Shown here one piece after another: positions 21,938-35,066 of a stretch of 64,000 nucleotides of DNA. The DNA is from Margaritispora aquatica. Its lineage: Eukaryota > Ascomycota > Leotiomycetes > Helotiales > Discinellaceae. The position numbers and the translations under genes were made by a program. Under the pieces are notes generated by a model. That model made no database searches, was not told the origin of the DNA, and saw only the letters and a program-made list of their open reading frames with translations. The first letter of the stretch is position 1; every line of letters starts with the position of its first letter. The DNA is taken from the NCBI GenBank assembly GCA_007644065.1, contig VJWN01000005.1:744001-808000 (forward strand), written 5' to 3'.

Positions 21938-24581
21938 TCATTTCTGCAGACCAGGCGTTTCACCAGGTGGATAAATCGTCTCCTCGACATCTCCTGAACC
22001 ACCAATAGGACTAAAAGCTTCCACCTCTTCAAACTCCTCTTCGTCTTCCTCCTCAATGATTTCTCCACTGCGCCTCCCAGCTTGGCTTGCGCTACGACTG
22101 TGACTCCCTGCACGAGAGTGGTTGCCACCCCCAGATACCGGAGAAGACGTATTCAGCATTGGCCCTTTGAATACATTCTTTTTCCGTTTCGCAAACACCA
22201 AGCCGCCATTGCTGCCAGTCCCAAACCCAAGTCCATTGCCCCACGGCCCCTCATTAAATTGAGATACAGGAGGTTGGCGTACAACGCGGATGTTCGATGG
22301 GAAAGATCCGGTAGTAGGCGTTGCTGGTAGTACTTTGACTGAATGATGCGGACTGCGAGTTGGAAGAGAAATTTTGCTTGTGATGCCGGATCCATTCGAA
22401 GATGTCGATGAGGCTTTTGAATGGGTGTGATGGTGATGATGAATGCTTCGTATAGAGGAGACAGACGAGGAAGTCGATTTTCGACCCCGAAGTCCACTAG
22501 ATCGCCGGAAAGTAGAACGAGGAGTTAACGGTGAAGGCGAAATCGAATGTCGTTTATTACTCGGCGTTGTGTAAAGACGCTGTATTGGAGGTTGAACTGT
22601 CGGTCCTGGTAGTAAGAGTGGTCTACCAGACGGAGGATTCTTGGACGTCGTTGGGCGAGGGCTTGGATCTTTAGGGGATTTAGAGCCATTGGAAGTCTTT
22701 TGCAAAAGATCAGAAGTAGATCTCGTCATTCTTTTACCTGGTGACCTTGCTCTCTTAGCAGAATCTAGTAGCCATTGTTTCCAATGGGCAAGCTGATTGA
22801 TAAACGCATGCTGATGCTTCCGCCGTTGAGGACCAGGAGAAATACCATTTGCTTGGGGATTTAAGAGATCAAGGTTTGATGTGACCAGTTGCAAGGTGCT
22901 GCCACGAGATCTCGCACCTCGTAACATGCCTTCTTTTGGCGGCGGTATTGGCCGGCGATGTCTTGAAGAGCTTGCTGAACGAATCGAATCTTTCTCGATT
23001 GGTGGCGGTGGTTTTCCCACATCTGGTGATTCCAATTGAGCGTTCTCTGGCAGTCCCGGGAGATCAGTGAGAACTAGATCCGGATAATGGGCGCTTCGTC
23101 TTTCCTTGCGTCCTCTACTTCTGGGAGGCTCGCTTAGTTTAATCTCTTTACCTTCCTCATCAACACCAGTTAGAATCGGAGCTATTCGCTCGAGCCGACT
23201 GCTCGCTGCACTGAGCCTCCTTGACGCTCGATTTTCTGCTTCTCTCTCTTTTCGCTTGCGCTCTCTCCGGATTTGCTTTCTTTCTTCCTTTTCAATGAGA
23301 AGAGTCCACCAGCCAGCCAACGGATCACATCGCCTAGCTAAAACGTTCTCAATCACCTGGTCGATATCCACACCAGCGCTCCGCATACGCTCAAGGGTCT
23401 CCTTCTCGAGAGGCGTCGCGAACGGTGGAGGTTGTTGAAGTTTCAATACAGCTTGTTGATGAGGTGCATGTTCGGCAAGGAATGGATGTGCAAGAATGTC
23501 TGATAATGAAGGTCGAATGATTGGCCGCTTAGACAGTAGTATACCTAACAGTGCGCGTGCGTCTGTTGTTAGATGGTCAGGCCATTTAGGTTCAGTCGTC
23601 AAAATCTTTGTCCGTGTAGCATTATCATCGTCTTCATCAAATGGTAGTTCTCCACACAGAAGAGCATACAGGATAACACCCAAGCTCCATATGTCAACCT
23701 TTTCCCCGGCATATTTTTCACCTTTTAACATTTCAGGAGCGCTGTAGCAAATAGTCCCACAGAAGGTTTGCAGATAGCTCGCCTTTCCCTCATATTCCCT
23801 GGTAAACCCAAAGTCGCAAAGCTTAACATTTTCGTTCTTGTCGAGCAGAATATTCTCAAGCTTCAGATCCCTGTGAACGCAAGATGAGTTGTGGACATAT
23901 GCGACTGCTCCAACCAGTTGAGTAAAAATCTTTTGGACCTTAGCCACAGGAAGAGCGCCATGATTCAAAAGGTAGTTGTATAATTCATCGCCTATTAATT
24001 GGTTAGCGTTTTCCTTGTCCTAGGCCGCCCCATCTGGTCGCTTACCAGCACAGTATTCCAAGACTAGCCACACCAGATTCTCTGTCACTATGACCTCGTA
24101 TAGTCGTGCGATGTGGGGATGTATAAATTGTCGATGGTGATGGATCTCCCGGGCAAGGTTCGAGTCGTCTTTATTGGCAGACTTAAGCACAACCTGAACT
24201 CTTAGTCAGTCGCAATACTCAAAAGAGTATGTTAGTATGGCCGCCTACCTTTGAGCCATTGGTGAGTTTATGAGTAGCAAGGTAGACTTTGCCAAATGAA
24301 CCCTTTCCAATTAAACGCCCAAGGCTATAGTTGCCCACGGATCGAAGTTCTTTCGACGAGAACTCTCTGCAATAGAACCTATATCAGCAAGTTGGTCGCA
24401 GATGTGAATACGTGGTGTACGTACTCCAGTAACTCATGGTATGAATTGGCAAGCTGTTGGATAGGGTGTCAATCATTTTCCAACCTTATCTTCCACCGTC
24501 ATCGTAGGAGTACGAGTACAATCGCAGTCTTACCTTAGCTTTCCGACCTTGAGATTCAGCCTTTAGCCTTGCCGCCTGCAT
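21938..24581 (-). CDS. CAMK-type serine/threonine protein kinase with long basic tail
   Basis: Five exons (24581-24534, 24453-24425, 24366-24249, 24193-24046, 23991-21938) give 798 residues. The kinase domain covers about residues 35-300: ATP loop LIGKGSFGKVYLA, catalytic lysine VVLKSA, HRDLKLEN, DFGFTREY, GTICYSAPEML, and DIWSLGVILYALLCGELPFD. This is CAMKL type, recalling the poorly characterised yeast YPL150W kinase (tentative). After it comes a helical segment with LERMRSAGVDIDQVIENVL, then a strongly basic Arg/Lys/Glu coiled-coil region. A long Ser/Pro/Arg-rich disordered tail with poly-His (HHHHHTH) follows, and an acidic stretch (EEEDEEEFEEVEAF) lies close to the C-terminus. Exons 1-4 are small but each junction keeps frame and conserved motifs. 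An in-frame stop lies upstream of the chosen ATG; an extra 5' exon is not excluded. Confidence 0.88.
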
Positions 24582-25329
24582 ACCAGTCACACCCTTTGGC
24601 TCCTCCGTCTGCGGTTTTTACAATGTTCTCGAAGCCCGGACATCCAAGAGGGGCACACGCGTCGCGTTGTTGGACCTTCAGAGAGTTTGCGCTCGAACTG
24701 GTATTGTTTTATGTTTGCTGGAAAGTTGGAGTGCGTGAATTAATCATAGAGTGTCTTCAAACTCATAGCAGATTCAAGATAGCCTCAGCGAACAAATCTA
24801 GGAGTTAAGATAGAGAGAAGCCTGAGAGGAAGGCGATTTTCTGACACAAGAGGTTCGGGCACAAGGGTCTCCTAGAGTCCAGGGACCAACATCTGCCAGC
24901 TCGCTTACAAGTTCCAACTACAATGAACAGACGACAAGTATTTGGGACGAAACAGCTAATAAAGCGCAAAGGCCGAATGATTTGGTAGGATTTTATGTCT
25001 CAAGCATAGGTCAAAAAGTTTAAAGCCCGTCAGACGCCATTGCGATGCACATGATATTAGTATTAGCGTGGGACGCGCAAAGTAAGGTAGGTATGAATAC
25101 AGTAGAGGTAGCTCTTTATCATAGCGATGGAACTCCGGAGGACTGTAATGTTTCACATGAATTTGATTGAGATTTTCTATTCATGTCTCAGCTATGACCG
25201 CTCATGTAACTCCGCAAAGACGCCCCTAATTCGTTGTGAAAAGCTTCGTCCGAGGACTGCAGATGAAAGCTTCGCTACAACCATGCATCATGCGATACCT
25301 TTTCTATTCTTACAAGAAAATCCAGAATT
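24582..25329. other. Region between kinase start and proteasome beta7 stop
   Basis: Upstream region of the kinase gene and 3' flank of the proteasome gene, both on the minus strand. No supported gene or repeat. Confidence 0.45.
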
Positions 25330-26276
25330 TCAATTAACTTGAGTTCCATAGCCACGGATTTTATCAGCGCTGAGCATTTCATTGTTAGCTGCGAGCACTG
25401 TAAGACGGAGGATGGTTCAACTTACAAAGCCCAACTCTGGTTCTCTAACTGCTCATCTTCCTTCAGGTCAATGCCATCCTTAGTGATCACTGCGATGGAA
25501 TACTTGTCTAAACTTCTGGCATCCCTGTAGAATAGAACTTTCATGCTCTCCTTCACGGCTGCTACAGCATCTTCCAACGAGAGCTTCGAAGCGGCCTCCT
25601 CGTCTGGCACGACTTTTCTCAGTAGAGGTTGAGCAAGATTTGCACCAAATCCAGTCGCTAAACTAGGGGAGCTGAAGGTTGTACCCAACAGATCTGCGCT
25701 TGCCAGGAATGGCTTGCCCTCTCCATCCATTCCTGCAACTAGAATATGATTCCATAATGGGTTGAAGTCTGATCGGCGCTTGTAGAAGACCTTGGCGAGA
25801 TATGTGTGTAGGTTTTTGGCGTTGAGAGTGTGTCCAGACGAGCCGTATGCTTCCTCAGTGTCGAGTGAGTTGAGAAGTCGGTCTAGATATTGCATGTCCG
25901 ACACGTCGCCACCAAATCCAACAACTGAGGTCTCTGCGAACTTCCGAAGACGCTTCACATCTGTAAACCGTGCAAGAGATCCATATGAAGCTATGGAACT
26001 AATGTCAGATACCTGTAGTACTGGCTCTCAACTGAGTATACACACCTAAGTTATCTGCCGCAATCACAACGCCATCCTTATACTTTACAGCGATAACTGA
26101 AGTACCTGTGACTATGGGGGACTGCGTATGCTGATTGGGGCCATTGCTTTGATTTAGGTACGAGGCATCGTAGGCGCCATAAACATCATCTCTGGGCTTG
26201 AAGGATGTTAGCTTTGGTCGCTCTTTTGAATTTGACAATTACTTACACGGCCCCAAGCTTGTGGAAGATGATTCAT
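25330..26276 (-). CDS. PRE4: 20S proteasome subunit beta7 (PSMB4/Pre4 type)
   Basis: Non-catalytic beta7 subunit of the 20S core. Four exons (26276-26247, 26196-26046, 25990-25426, 25369-25330) give 261 residues. The N-terminal propeptide begins [20 protein letters not shown]. The mature region starts about [36 protein letters not shown], followed by [37 protein letters not shown] and [18 protein letters not shown]. The tail needs a fourth exon: donor GTAAGT after GCTTT, branch GCTAAC, giving [17 protein letters not shown], the typical fungal beta7 C-terminus that embraces the neighbouring ring. Without that exon the protein would stop at SWAL. Divergent from the SAP30BP-like gene, 208 bp away. 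Confidence 0.96.
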
Positions 26277-26484
26277 GGTTGCGGGATGTGGTAGGATTAT
26301 GTATTGAGAGTATGCGTAAATCGTGCGACGGTGAAAGTGGTTGAGATGTTTTGGTGGTTGCTTGCTGGAGCTGTCAAGGGCCCAAGGCAGCGTGAACGCG
26401 AATCTTTGGAGCTCAAACCGACCCGCGCCTGAGGCCGAGCTTCACAACCACGAAATATTTGACTAATGTCTGCAACAACAAAAG

Positions 26485-27409
26485 ATGGCAGGACTGGTCA
26501 GCTATGGAAGCAGCGATGAAGAAGACGACATTGAAGAAAGTTCTGCGGAGTTGAAGGTGATTCTGTGCTCTCCTTCCGTGGGAAATATTCACTAATTATA
26601 CATATTCTAGGTTCCGGACATTTCAAGAGCTCAATCGTCAAATGAAGTCAAGCAAGGTACGTTATTTCCGCTCTAATTTAATTGATGTAGAAACATTAAT
26701 TATTGGCGCAGATGTTCAAATCAATGAGAAGATTTCACCACCACGAGATTCTGCTGTAGAGAGTGAGGCACCTATGGTAGGTCCTGCTTTGGGCCCCTCA
26801 GTAAATGCATCGCACGACGAAACTGTGGAAGATTCGATGATTGCACCTCAATCACCTTATACTGCAAATCGGAGTCTGTTGAGACAATTGACGCTGCCTA
26901 CTCTTCCCAACTACGATATTCCTGCTTCACCTCCAGGATCTCCGATGGAAAGCACCAACGCCAAGTTCAAGCACTTTTTGAAACTCAAGAAACAAGGAGT
27001 TCATTTCAATGAGAAGCTTTCAAAGTCCTCTGCTGTTAAGAACCCAAGTCTTATGGAAAAATTGTTAGATTTCTCTGGTATTGATGAGGTTGGCCAGTAT
27101 TCCACAACCCTTTCGAAAGAGCTGTGGGATCCTTTGGGGTTTCCGGAATATGCATTCAAGGAAGAGCTTGCAAAGTCCCAACAGAAAATTCTCAAGAAAA
27201 GAGAGGATGAGAAGACAAGTGGTCAGCGAGAGAGTGTTGATTTCGTGCCTGCAACAACCTCCGAACCTCCAAGTCGGACTGGAACCCCTGGAGTTGGAAG
27301 ACCAATCCAGAAAAGCACTGCTGAGAGAGTCATGGCTGGATTGGACAAAAATAGATCAAATTCTCCTCAAGTCCAGAATCTGAAGAGAAAATCTAGGTTT
27401 GACAACTGA
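26485..27409 (+). CDS. SAP30-binding protein / HCNGP-like protein
   Basis: Three exons (26485-26556, 26611-26656, 26712-27409) give 271 residues. It starts with MAGLVSYGSSDEEDD, the acidic N-terminus typical of HCNGP-like proteins. The conserved core includes ANAKFKHF-like TNAKFKHFLKLKKQGVHFNEKL, NPSLMEKLLDFSGIDEVGQY, LSKELWDPLGFPEYAFKEELAKSQ and a Lys/Glu-rich helix. The tail is disordered, with basic LKRKSRFDN at the very end. Vertebrate SAP30BP is a nuclear factor linked to corepressor complexes and splicing. In fungi the role is not settled, so only the family is called. Confidence 0.88.
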
Positions 27410-28527
27410 ACGATCGACGAGCTCTTTCCAAATAGACAAGGATTGGTACTGTTGGAATCTCATTATGGGTTTCAAATGACTTGCATATCAAAATATGATA
27501 TCGCACATGATGCCAAAGTTGACGATATTGAGTCACAGGCAGAGAAATCATGAGGATGTTATCGTCTTGGGACTTCAGGAATGAAATCTCATGCGGTTAT
27601 GAGTTGCCATCTCAATCAAAACAGAAAGGCCCTGTACGGCCATCTATGATAGCTGAGGCCGTTTACAAGCTTGTGAAAATGGGGTCTGCTTAAGTACACG
27701 TCAATAGCCGTCACTGGTGAACTTGCTAAACACCAGCCAATGGAATATGAAGATTTTGTCAAACATGTTGCATTTTATATCCTCATACCACCTACACATG
27801 CACAGCATGAATATGCCTAAAAAGGCAATGATGATCATTACCTAGACTTTGCGGAACAGATGCTCAGCTGATACAAAAGACTGTCTTCTAGCATCTACAA
27901 AATTTCCGTGACAAGTCTCACCAGACATGATACTTTCCAATGTGATTTTACCAACATGTCATGACTTAAAACCGTCTCCTCTGACTTTTTTGATTTTTAT
28001 TGCCTAAATCTGTTCATTGAATTCAAACTGTTCAAGACCATATGCATCTCTCTCTCCTCCACTTCAGCTGCTTTCTTCTCCCCATCAGTTCCTGTACATA
28101 GAGTACGGTTCGCTAAACCATCCGTGCCCCTGCTTCGTACTCGGCCGGAACACTTACTCACTTGGGTGAACTTGGGTGGTTGGGGTAAAATAAGCAAGCA
28201 GGTGCAAACCCCTGCCCACCATGTCATTGCCTAAAAAGTAAACCCTGGTCCCGACTCTAACGCCAATGCCAAGTCCTGTTGATCCTCGAATCGACTTCCA
28301 TTGAATCCAAGGCTGTGTGTGTGTGTGCAACGTCCATCCTCAAATCTTCAACTTTTTTATATCATCTTTGGATAGCTCGTTTAGCTGTGAATCTGCCGTC
28401 GCTACTTCGAATTTGAACATCGCATTAATTGGCTATAAGTAGAATATATCTGGTTGGTTAGTAAGATTAGGAGCTATCGATTGATAATTCTGTCTGGTTG
28501 TCTTGGGTTGAGGTTTTGCCTGTAAAA
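27410..28527. other. Long 5' flank of the Chk2-type kinase
   Basis: About 1.1 kb with no supported gene. A (GT)n microsatellite of about eight repeats lies at 28313-28327. The minus-strand frame at 27997-28227 has no recognised domain. Confidence 0.5.
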
Positions 28528-30707
28528 ATGGCTCCACGGGAGAAGAAGAGTCAATTGAAGCGAGGAAGGGTATGTTTATGAAATATATGCCTTAAATTGT
28601 CTATGTTGGAGGCTGACAATGGCTGCTTAGGGCGCTGCCGAAGATAGAGATTCCTCGAAGAAGCCTCGCCGGTCTGAACGTTTATCTCATTCGCAAGTAG
28701 CGGCGACTTCTACAAAACAGCAACTTCCATCGCCTGTGACCCACCAAGAATCGACTTCCTCGAACGAGGCGTACAAGGAGTCAACCGCTACGCCTCCAGA
28801 AGGTCGCCCTAGTCAAATACAACACCATGATCCTAATTCTTTAAACGCACTTTCTTCCCCACCACAAGACACGCAAGCATTCTCGCAGTTTGTGCACCCC
28901 TCGACAACACTGTCAGAAGAAGTCATGGATGAAATGGAGGAAGGCGTATGGGGATACCTCATTCCAATGGACCAAAAGTATGGCAAGTCTTTGGTGCTGC
29001 GGAAGCGAAATGCATGCCCTAAGCCAGACTCCAACGAGCTTTCTGGCTCAAAGAATGGTACGCTGAAGAAGAAAGATGGAAAGGGTGCAGACTTGGCAAA
29101 GGAAGAGGATAACTATGAAAAGACAAAGTTCAAGGGTATTTCTTCGGGAGGCTACTTAATCGGTCGTCACCCAGAATGTGGTAAGTAAGGTATAGTCTTT
29201 GCGCGAGACTACTTGCTAATTGTATATTGATAGATCTTATTATTGAAGACCCCATTATCTCCAACCGCCATTGTCTCATCTTCACAGAGAACAAGGGAGG
29301 TGATACCATTGCTGTTATTGAAGATCTGTCGAGCAATGGCACTTTCGTAAACGAAGGAATCATCGGACGAAACAAGCGAAGAGAGCTAAAAGACCTGGAT
29401 GAGATCACAGTTCTTGATAAGGCAAGATTTGTCTTCCGCTATCCTAAGAACAGAGATACCAGTGCTTTCTTGCAGCAATACACCTTGCTTGAGAAGCTTG
29501 GAAAGGGCCATTTCGCGGAGGTCTTCTTGTGTGTCGAAAAGGCTACCGGTCAACGATATGCAGTCAAAATCTTTACCAAGCAACCAGGAGTTGAGGAACG
29601 ATCCAAGACTGAAGGTTTGCAGCAAGAAATCGCAGTTTTGATGGGTGTCAGCCATCCAAACATGCTGTGCTTGAAGGATACCTTTGATGAACCAAATGCT
29701 GTCTATCTTGTGCTTGAGCTTGCTGCGGAGGGAGAATTATTCAACTGGATTGTCATGAAGTCCAAGTTGACGGAGGCTGAGACTAGAAAGGTTTTCATTC
29801 AATTGTTTCAGGGTGTGAAGTATCTTGTAAGCATTTTCTTGATAATGGTTAACATGAGCTAATAATACTTCAGCATGAGAGAGGCATTGTCCATCGTGAC
29901 ATTAAGCCAGAGAATATCCTCCTGACGGATAGGGATCTTCATGTCAAGGTTGCTGACTTCGGCTTAGCCAAGATCATTGGAGAGGAGTCTTTCACCACTA
30001 CTTTGTGTGGAACACCCAGCTATGTTGCCCCTGAAATCCTCGAGGATACCCGAAACCGTCGATATACTCGTGCCGTTGACGTTTGGTCCCTTGGAGTCGT
30101 CCTCTATATCTGTTTGTGCGGTTTCCCACCCTTCTCCGATGAGCTCTACTCCAGGGAAAACCCCTACACCTTGACTCAACAGATTAAGATGGGTCGGTTT
30201 GACTATCCTTCACCATACTGGGACTCGGTTGGCGATCCAGCTCTTGACCTCATTGATAGAATGCTCACTGTGGATGTCGAGAAGCGATACACCATTGACG
30301 ACTGCCTCGAGCACCCTTGGACCACTCAAAAGCCCATCAATGTCAACGACAGCACCGATGGTTTGGTTGGGGGCATTGCCAACTTGGATTTCACCAAGCG
30401 TAAGTTGGCTCGCGAGCGTACCCTCCTAAGCAGCATCAACGACGTCAAGATCGCCCGTGTCATTAACCAGGATACCGACAAAACTCCCGTTAAGGTCTAC
30501 GTCAAGAACCCTAACACCAAAAACTCCAATCGCATCAACCAGGAACCTGCCAAGGGCAAGAAGGCTAAAGTCTTGAAGTCCGAGGATACGCCTTCTCAGA
30601 ACCGTGACCCAAAGGAGTTCATGGGGCTAGGTGGCAAGGGTGATCAAGAGTTATTTGGCAACGAGGATTCTAACTATACGAAGAACGACGCAGCTGTATC
30701 TCCTTGA
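28528..30707 (+). CDS. Checkpoint kinase of the Chk2/Cds1/Rad53 family (FHA + kinase)
   Basis: Four exons (28528-28569, 28631-29180, 29234-29826, 29874-30707) give 672 residues. The N-terminus is Ser/Thr-Gln rich, including HQES and DTQAF, as expected for ATM/ATR targets. One FHA domain at about 187-265 shows GYLIGRHPECGDLII, ISNRHCLIF and SSNGTFVNE, with the phosphothreonine-binding Arg, Ser, Asn and His. The kinase domain from about 278 has LGKGHFAEVFL, AVKIF, HERGIVHRDIKPENIL, VADFGLAKII, GTPSYVAPEIL and DVWSLGVVLYICLCGFPPF. A basic C-terminal tail follows. A single FHA fits fission-yeast Cds1 and Neurospora PRD-4 rather than yeast Rad53, which has two. It acts in DNA-damage and replication-checkpoint signalling in the nucleus. 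Confidence 0.95.
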
Positions 30708-31574
30708 TCACGATCATTTGGTTTTCTTTGGGGCAATGAGGGCGTCTGGAGTGACGGAGGCGTTACATGGTTGGGTATTTCACGGCTTGGCTAGCGACAC
30801 TTCACGAAATCATGATGGATGGATATTCCCAAACCTCATTGAGATTTTAAGATGAGATGAGCTGCTTGCTATCATGCCTCAGAAATCCTTGTAATAACCC
30901 TCGCTTTCATGTACATTAATTCACACATACATTTCCTGGCTTGGAGGGCGGATAGGCTGGATGAAGGGCTTTCCTCTAGGGCAAAAATCGGTGCAATGGT
31001 CTGTTTATGGGGTCTGGAGAAATGGGCCAGACGAGCGATTTGCCTTCATGCAAAATCACAAAATCATGATGATAATTGAATGAAGCGATTCTTGCAACGG
31101 ACATTACTGACTACGTGCAATCATGTCTTTTTATCAGCAATTTTTGGGCTTGAGTTTGATATCTTTCATTCCCCTGTTTGTATGTGCCAGCACTCTTCGA
31201 ATGCCCCACCTATTCTATGTACATGTTTACAATACTGTATACTAAGCTCGCTATCGCTTGCTTCCGATCGTTGTCCGTTGGAACTCCCTACGCAAGACCG
31301 TGCGTATCTACTCTAGTACGCCAAAATTCAAACCTCACCCAGCTGATTCCCTTTCTTCTATACCTTCCCAATTCCCACGGACCTTTCCTGTTTGCCTACT
31401 TTACAAATCCCCGTGTCCGGTCCAATGTCCATGGTGCCTTCCTCCCAAAGATGAAACTTTTATACATAAGTCATTACAGTTCGAGCGGCGAGAGTTGAAG
31501 TAGGAGAGTCGTTAATGGTAGCCACAACTACCCCGTCCACCTAATCTTCACATAATGAAAACTAAGTACCATCG
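30708..31574. other. Convergent intergenic region
   Basis: 3' flanks of the Chk2-type and MDM31 genes, about 870 bp. Several open frames of 70-106 codons overlap each other in different frames without recognisable content. No gene is called. Confidence 0.5.
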
Positions 31575-33784
31575 CTAATACGAAGCAGCGTTTCCTGCCA
31601 ATCCCATGAACAAGGCCTGGACTGCTAGAGAGAGCGACCAGAATCCTACTTTCTTCAGCCGTCTCATTCGTGCTTGGGTGTCTACTACGTCTTTGGCGAA
31701 TGCCTCATAGGTTTCGGCAGATAGATCCTCCATCAGTCCGCTGTCGTAGATCGTCCAGCTGCCATCAAATTCGCTTGCGCGTTTCACAATGCGGCAGTTG
31801 ATTGGAATAAATGTCTTTTGCGAGTTGATGTAAGCGACGATAGGTCTGATGAGTGCTTGGTTGATGTATGACAAATCTCGTGTGAAAAGTGGCACAGCTG
31901 CCCTCACATCGTTAAGATGTACCCGGAGATCCATGACTAGGAAGCGTTTGTCGTCGTCCTTCTTTATCCTTTCGGCATATGCGGCTCTTTCCTCGGGAGT
32001 GTTGAGGTCTGCTGTTCGCGCACTCTCGAGGAGGTGCATGTACCGATTTGAGGTAACTGTCGCTTCCATCCGGTCGTAGAAATCAGACATCACCTTGCCA
32101 ATGCTATCATCCGTCTCTGCTGGAAGAAGAATATCTGCTACAATATCCACGTTCCCTTCATGAATCCATCCAAATGGTCCCTCAACCCCACGATTCAAAT
32201 GATCAATTTTCAACCCATCGATCCGAAGTCGGCTATGCTTCTTCCAAGGATCAGGTTTCCTGTTCTCGTCATCCTCATGACGTGCACTAGCAATTCCATG
32301 CATTTGCCGAGGATGGATTGTGAATAGTGATCCGTCGAAAGCGCCAGACATATTGTTTGCCGACAGAAAGTCATAGAAAAGCCATTGCTTCCTAAGCTGA
32401 GGAAGCTCGCAAGAGAAGATACTCACTGAGAAAGGTCGGAATCCGTTTGGCTGGTGAATTGTGATCAACAGGTCCTCCATCTTGAAAGAATCAATCTCGA
32501 AATCTCCAAGATGATGCTCGTGCTTGTATGTTCTCGGATCAACATATTCAGTACCCCAATGCACTGATGTCCTATCAACAACTCCCCTCACCCCTTTCAC
32601 TTCCACATCTCGTAACAAGCCTTTGCCATTCCACCACTTAACAAATGACAATGTGACGTTAACTGTCGCAATTGTGAGGTCGAATTGGGTGTAGTTTGTA
32701 TCTTCTTCCTCCTCAACCTCAGCTCGTATTCCAAGTTCTGCTTGTCTCTCGGCTGCCGCCGCTGCTGCAGCAGTCATTGAAGATCCTTTGCTGACTTTCG
32801 ACGGTTTCTGGCCAGGCCTCCTTGAGACGAATACATTGTGAAACGTTATTACTCCATCCTTCCACCTTGGTACAACGGCAGATTCGAAAACGACCTTGAC
32901 GCCGGCTGAGTGTGTTAGATAATCACCGATCCACCTGGCAAGTGTTTCTAGAATTCCAGTTAGCTACTAGTTACTACCAATTTGTAAGAAAGTATACCTT
33001 GTGCTACCACTGTGTTTATCGATAGAATGACTAAAGAGAAGAAAGTAGTTGTCCCAACTAAAACCCATACAATGTTTCCCAGAACAAACCAAGAAACAAA
33101 AGCACTCCAATCATCAATATTCCAAGGCCGAGCACTTCGAATTGAAAACCATTTGAATCGTACTTTCAATCTTGACCAAAATCCTGTAGCAGCAGCTAGC
33201 AACTCGTCCTTGGTCGGCCTGTGAGGCAACTTAGGCATATGAGGAAGATGCAAGTAGTGGCTAGATGGCGGATCCGCTTCGCGCTTGGGAGCATCCGTTT
33301 CTTTGCTTATCGGCGGTTGTTTCGATGATGTTGAGCCATTCTGGGGAGAGTTACGCCCATTCGCTTTGGAGCTTTGATTCCTTCGTACACTGCCCCTATA
33401 TTTCCTCCTTGCGCTCGAATGTATCTCTCTTCTCCATCTCTGTTGAGCAAAGGCGAAGGCAGATTGCCTAGATAATGTACCCGAGGTATATAAAGTCTTC
33501 TCGGTGGTGGTTGCACAAGTTGATATTGGTGAAGCTACCACAGGAGAGCTCAAGTCGATGAAAAGAAACCCACCAGAAGCAAAGCTTTTCCTAACTGTTA
33601 CCCGCTGTGGTATTGTATGCTGAAGTCCGGGTCGACTCTGAGAAAATGCCCGCTTGAAAATCGGTTCAAAATTAGATCGAGGAAAGGGAGTTTTCGAAGC
33701 CCATCCGGTCGTCCTTAGTGGCGTAGATAAGTTGGCTGAATCCTTGAACAGGGACCACAGGTTCTGCTTTATGTGCGAAGACAT
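31575..33784 (-). CDS. MDM31: Mitochondrial distribution and morphology protein MDM31
   Basis: Inner mitochondrial membrane protein needed for mitochondrial shape and nucleoid stability. Two exons (33784-32998, 32947-31575) give 719 residues. The N-terminal about 140 residues are Arg/Ser-rich and lack acids, fitting a cleavable presequence plus linker. A membrane segment at about 228-262 has WSAFVSWFVLGNIVWVLVG. After the junction VVAQ|ETLARWIGDYL the intermembrane-space domain shows VVFESAVVPRWKDGVITF, LTIATVNVTLSFVKWWNGKGL, VDRTSVHWGTEYVDPR and a long C-terminal region, ending in a second hydrophobic segment (FWSLSLAVQALFMGLAG). A poly-Ala stretch, TAAAAAAAERQ, lies in the variable loop. 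Divergent from PNO1, 275 bp away. Confidence 0.95.
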
Positions 33785-34059
33785 GTTTCCTCATGCATTA
33801 TGGTCGATCGCTGACTGTTGAAGTCGTCGAATGCATAGTTGTTTCGTCGTGGAGTAGATACGCAAATTTACATGAGGAGAAAGCTTCCAGCAGTTTTGAT
33901 GACGATTGGGAGACTTTTCTTGGACCAACACGAAAGACGCGCTAGGGAGCCCAGAATTATGTTGCCAAGCCTGGCCAAAGCGTTCTCGATAACTTATCGC
34001 CCACACCAGAAAATAAAATCTCCATCCCCACTACGACAACCACCAAATTCATCAGAACA

Positions 34060-35066
34060 ATGCCCGCACCCACTGCTCTTTTGCGAAAGCCCGAGGAGCT
34101 GGCCGAAGCTGCCAGTGTGCCTCTTCCCTCTGAGGGTGAGTTGTGTGATTGTATTTAGTCGCTACCAGCTAATACTGCTAGGCCAGGATGACGAACTTCT
34201 ACTCGATGCGCCGGATGCGATTTCTGCAGAATTGAATGCAGTACAGGCAATGGAGGGAGATATTGAAATGCACATTGACGAGGAAGGGAGACCAAGATTT
34301 GCACCCGCAAAGAATGTCGAGGGACCAGCTCGAGTCGAGACACGAAAAGTGCCTATTCCACCACATCGCATGACCCCTCTGAAGGCTGCATGGCCTCAGA
34401 TCTACCCACCATTAGTTGAACACTTGAAATTACAAGTCAGGATGAACATAAAGAACAAAGCGGTGGAGTTACGGACTTCGAAACACACCACCGACCCAGG
34501 AGCTGTACAGAAAGGAGAGGACTTTATGCGTGCATTCTGCATGGGTTTTGATGTATGTCGCAATTTTCTATGCTTTGTGGAATACGAAGACATTTCTGCG
34601 AGGCGTTGCTTCATACACAGTAGAGTTTTTTTGCGGGGGGGGACTTGATGCTGTTTGTAAAATTCGAAAAAAAAAGCATACTAACTTTCAACAGACTGCC
34701 GATGCCATCGCTCTATTACGTTTAGATGATCTATATATCCAGACTTTCGAAATCAAGGATGTCAAGACTTTGCAGGGAGAGGTAAGAAAGATTATCCAAT
34801 ATCATATTTTCTAGACTGACATCTCGTAGCATCTCGGACGTGCTATTGGTCGTATCGCAGGAAAGGATGGGAAAACAAAATTTGCCATCGAGAATGCCTC
34901 CCGAACGAGAATTGTCCTCGCCGACTCCAAGATCCATATTCTTGGAGGATTCAAGAACATTCACATCGCCCGAGAAGCAGTCGTGAGCTTGATTCTTGGT
35001 AGCCCTCCCGGAAAAGTGTACGGCAACCTGCGAACTGTGGCATCGAGAATGAAGGAGCGCTTTTAA
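34060..35066 (+). CDS. PNO1: KH-domain ribosome biogenesis factor PNO1 (Dim2)
   Basis: Binds pre-18S rRNA near its 3' end and is required for small-subunit maturation. Four exons (34060-34135, 34182-34552, 34695-34781, 34830-35066) give 256 residues. The N-terminal acidic region contains DDELLLDAPD. The first KH-like fold includes VPIPPHRMTPLKAAW, IYPPLVEHLKLQVRMN and KGEDFMRAFCMGFD|TADAIALLRLDDLYIQTFEIKDVKTLQGE. The second KH domain reads HLGRAIGRIAGKDGKTKFAIEN and RIVLADSKIHILGGF, and it ends KVYGNLRTVASRMKERF. All junctions keep the conserved sequence. Intron 2 (34553-34694) contains a T7-GC-G8 homopolymer block and an A9 run. Confidence 0.96.
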
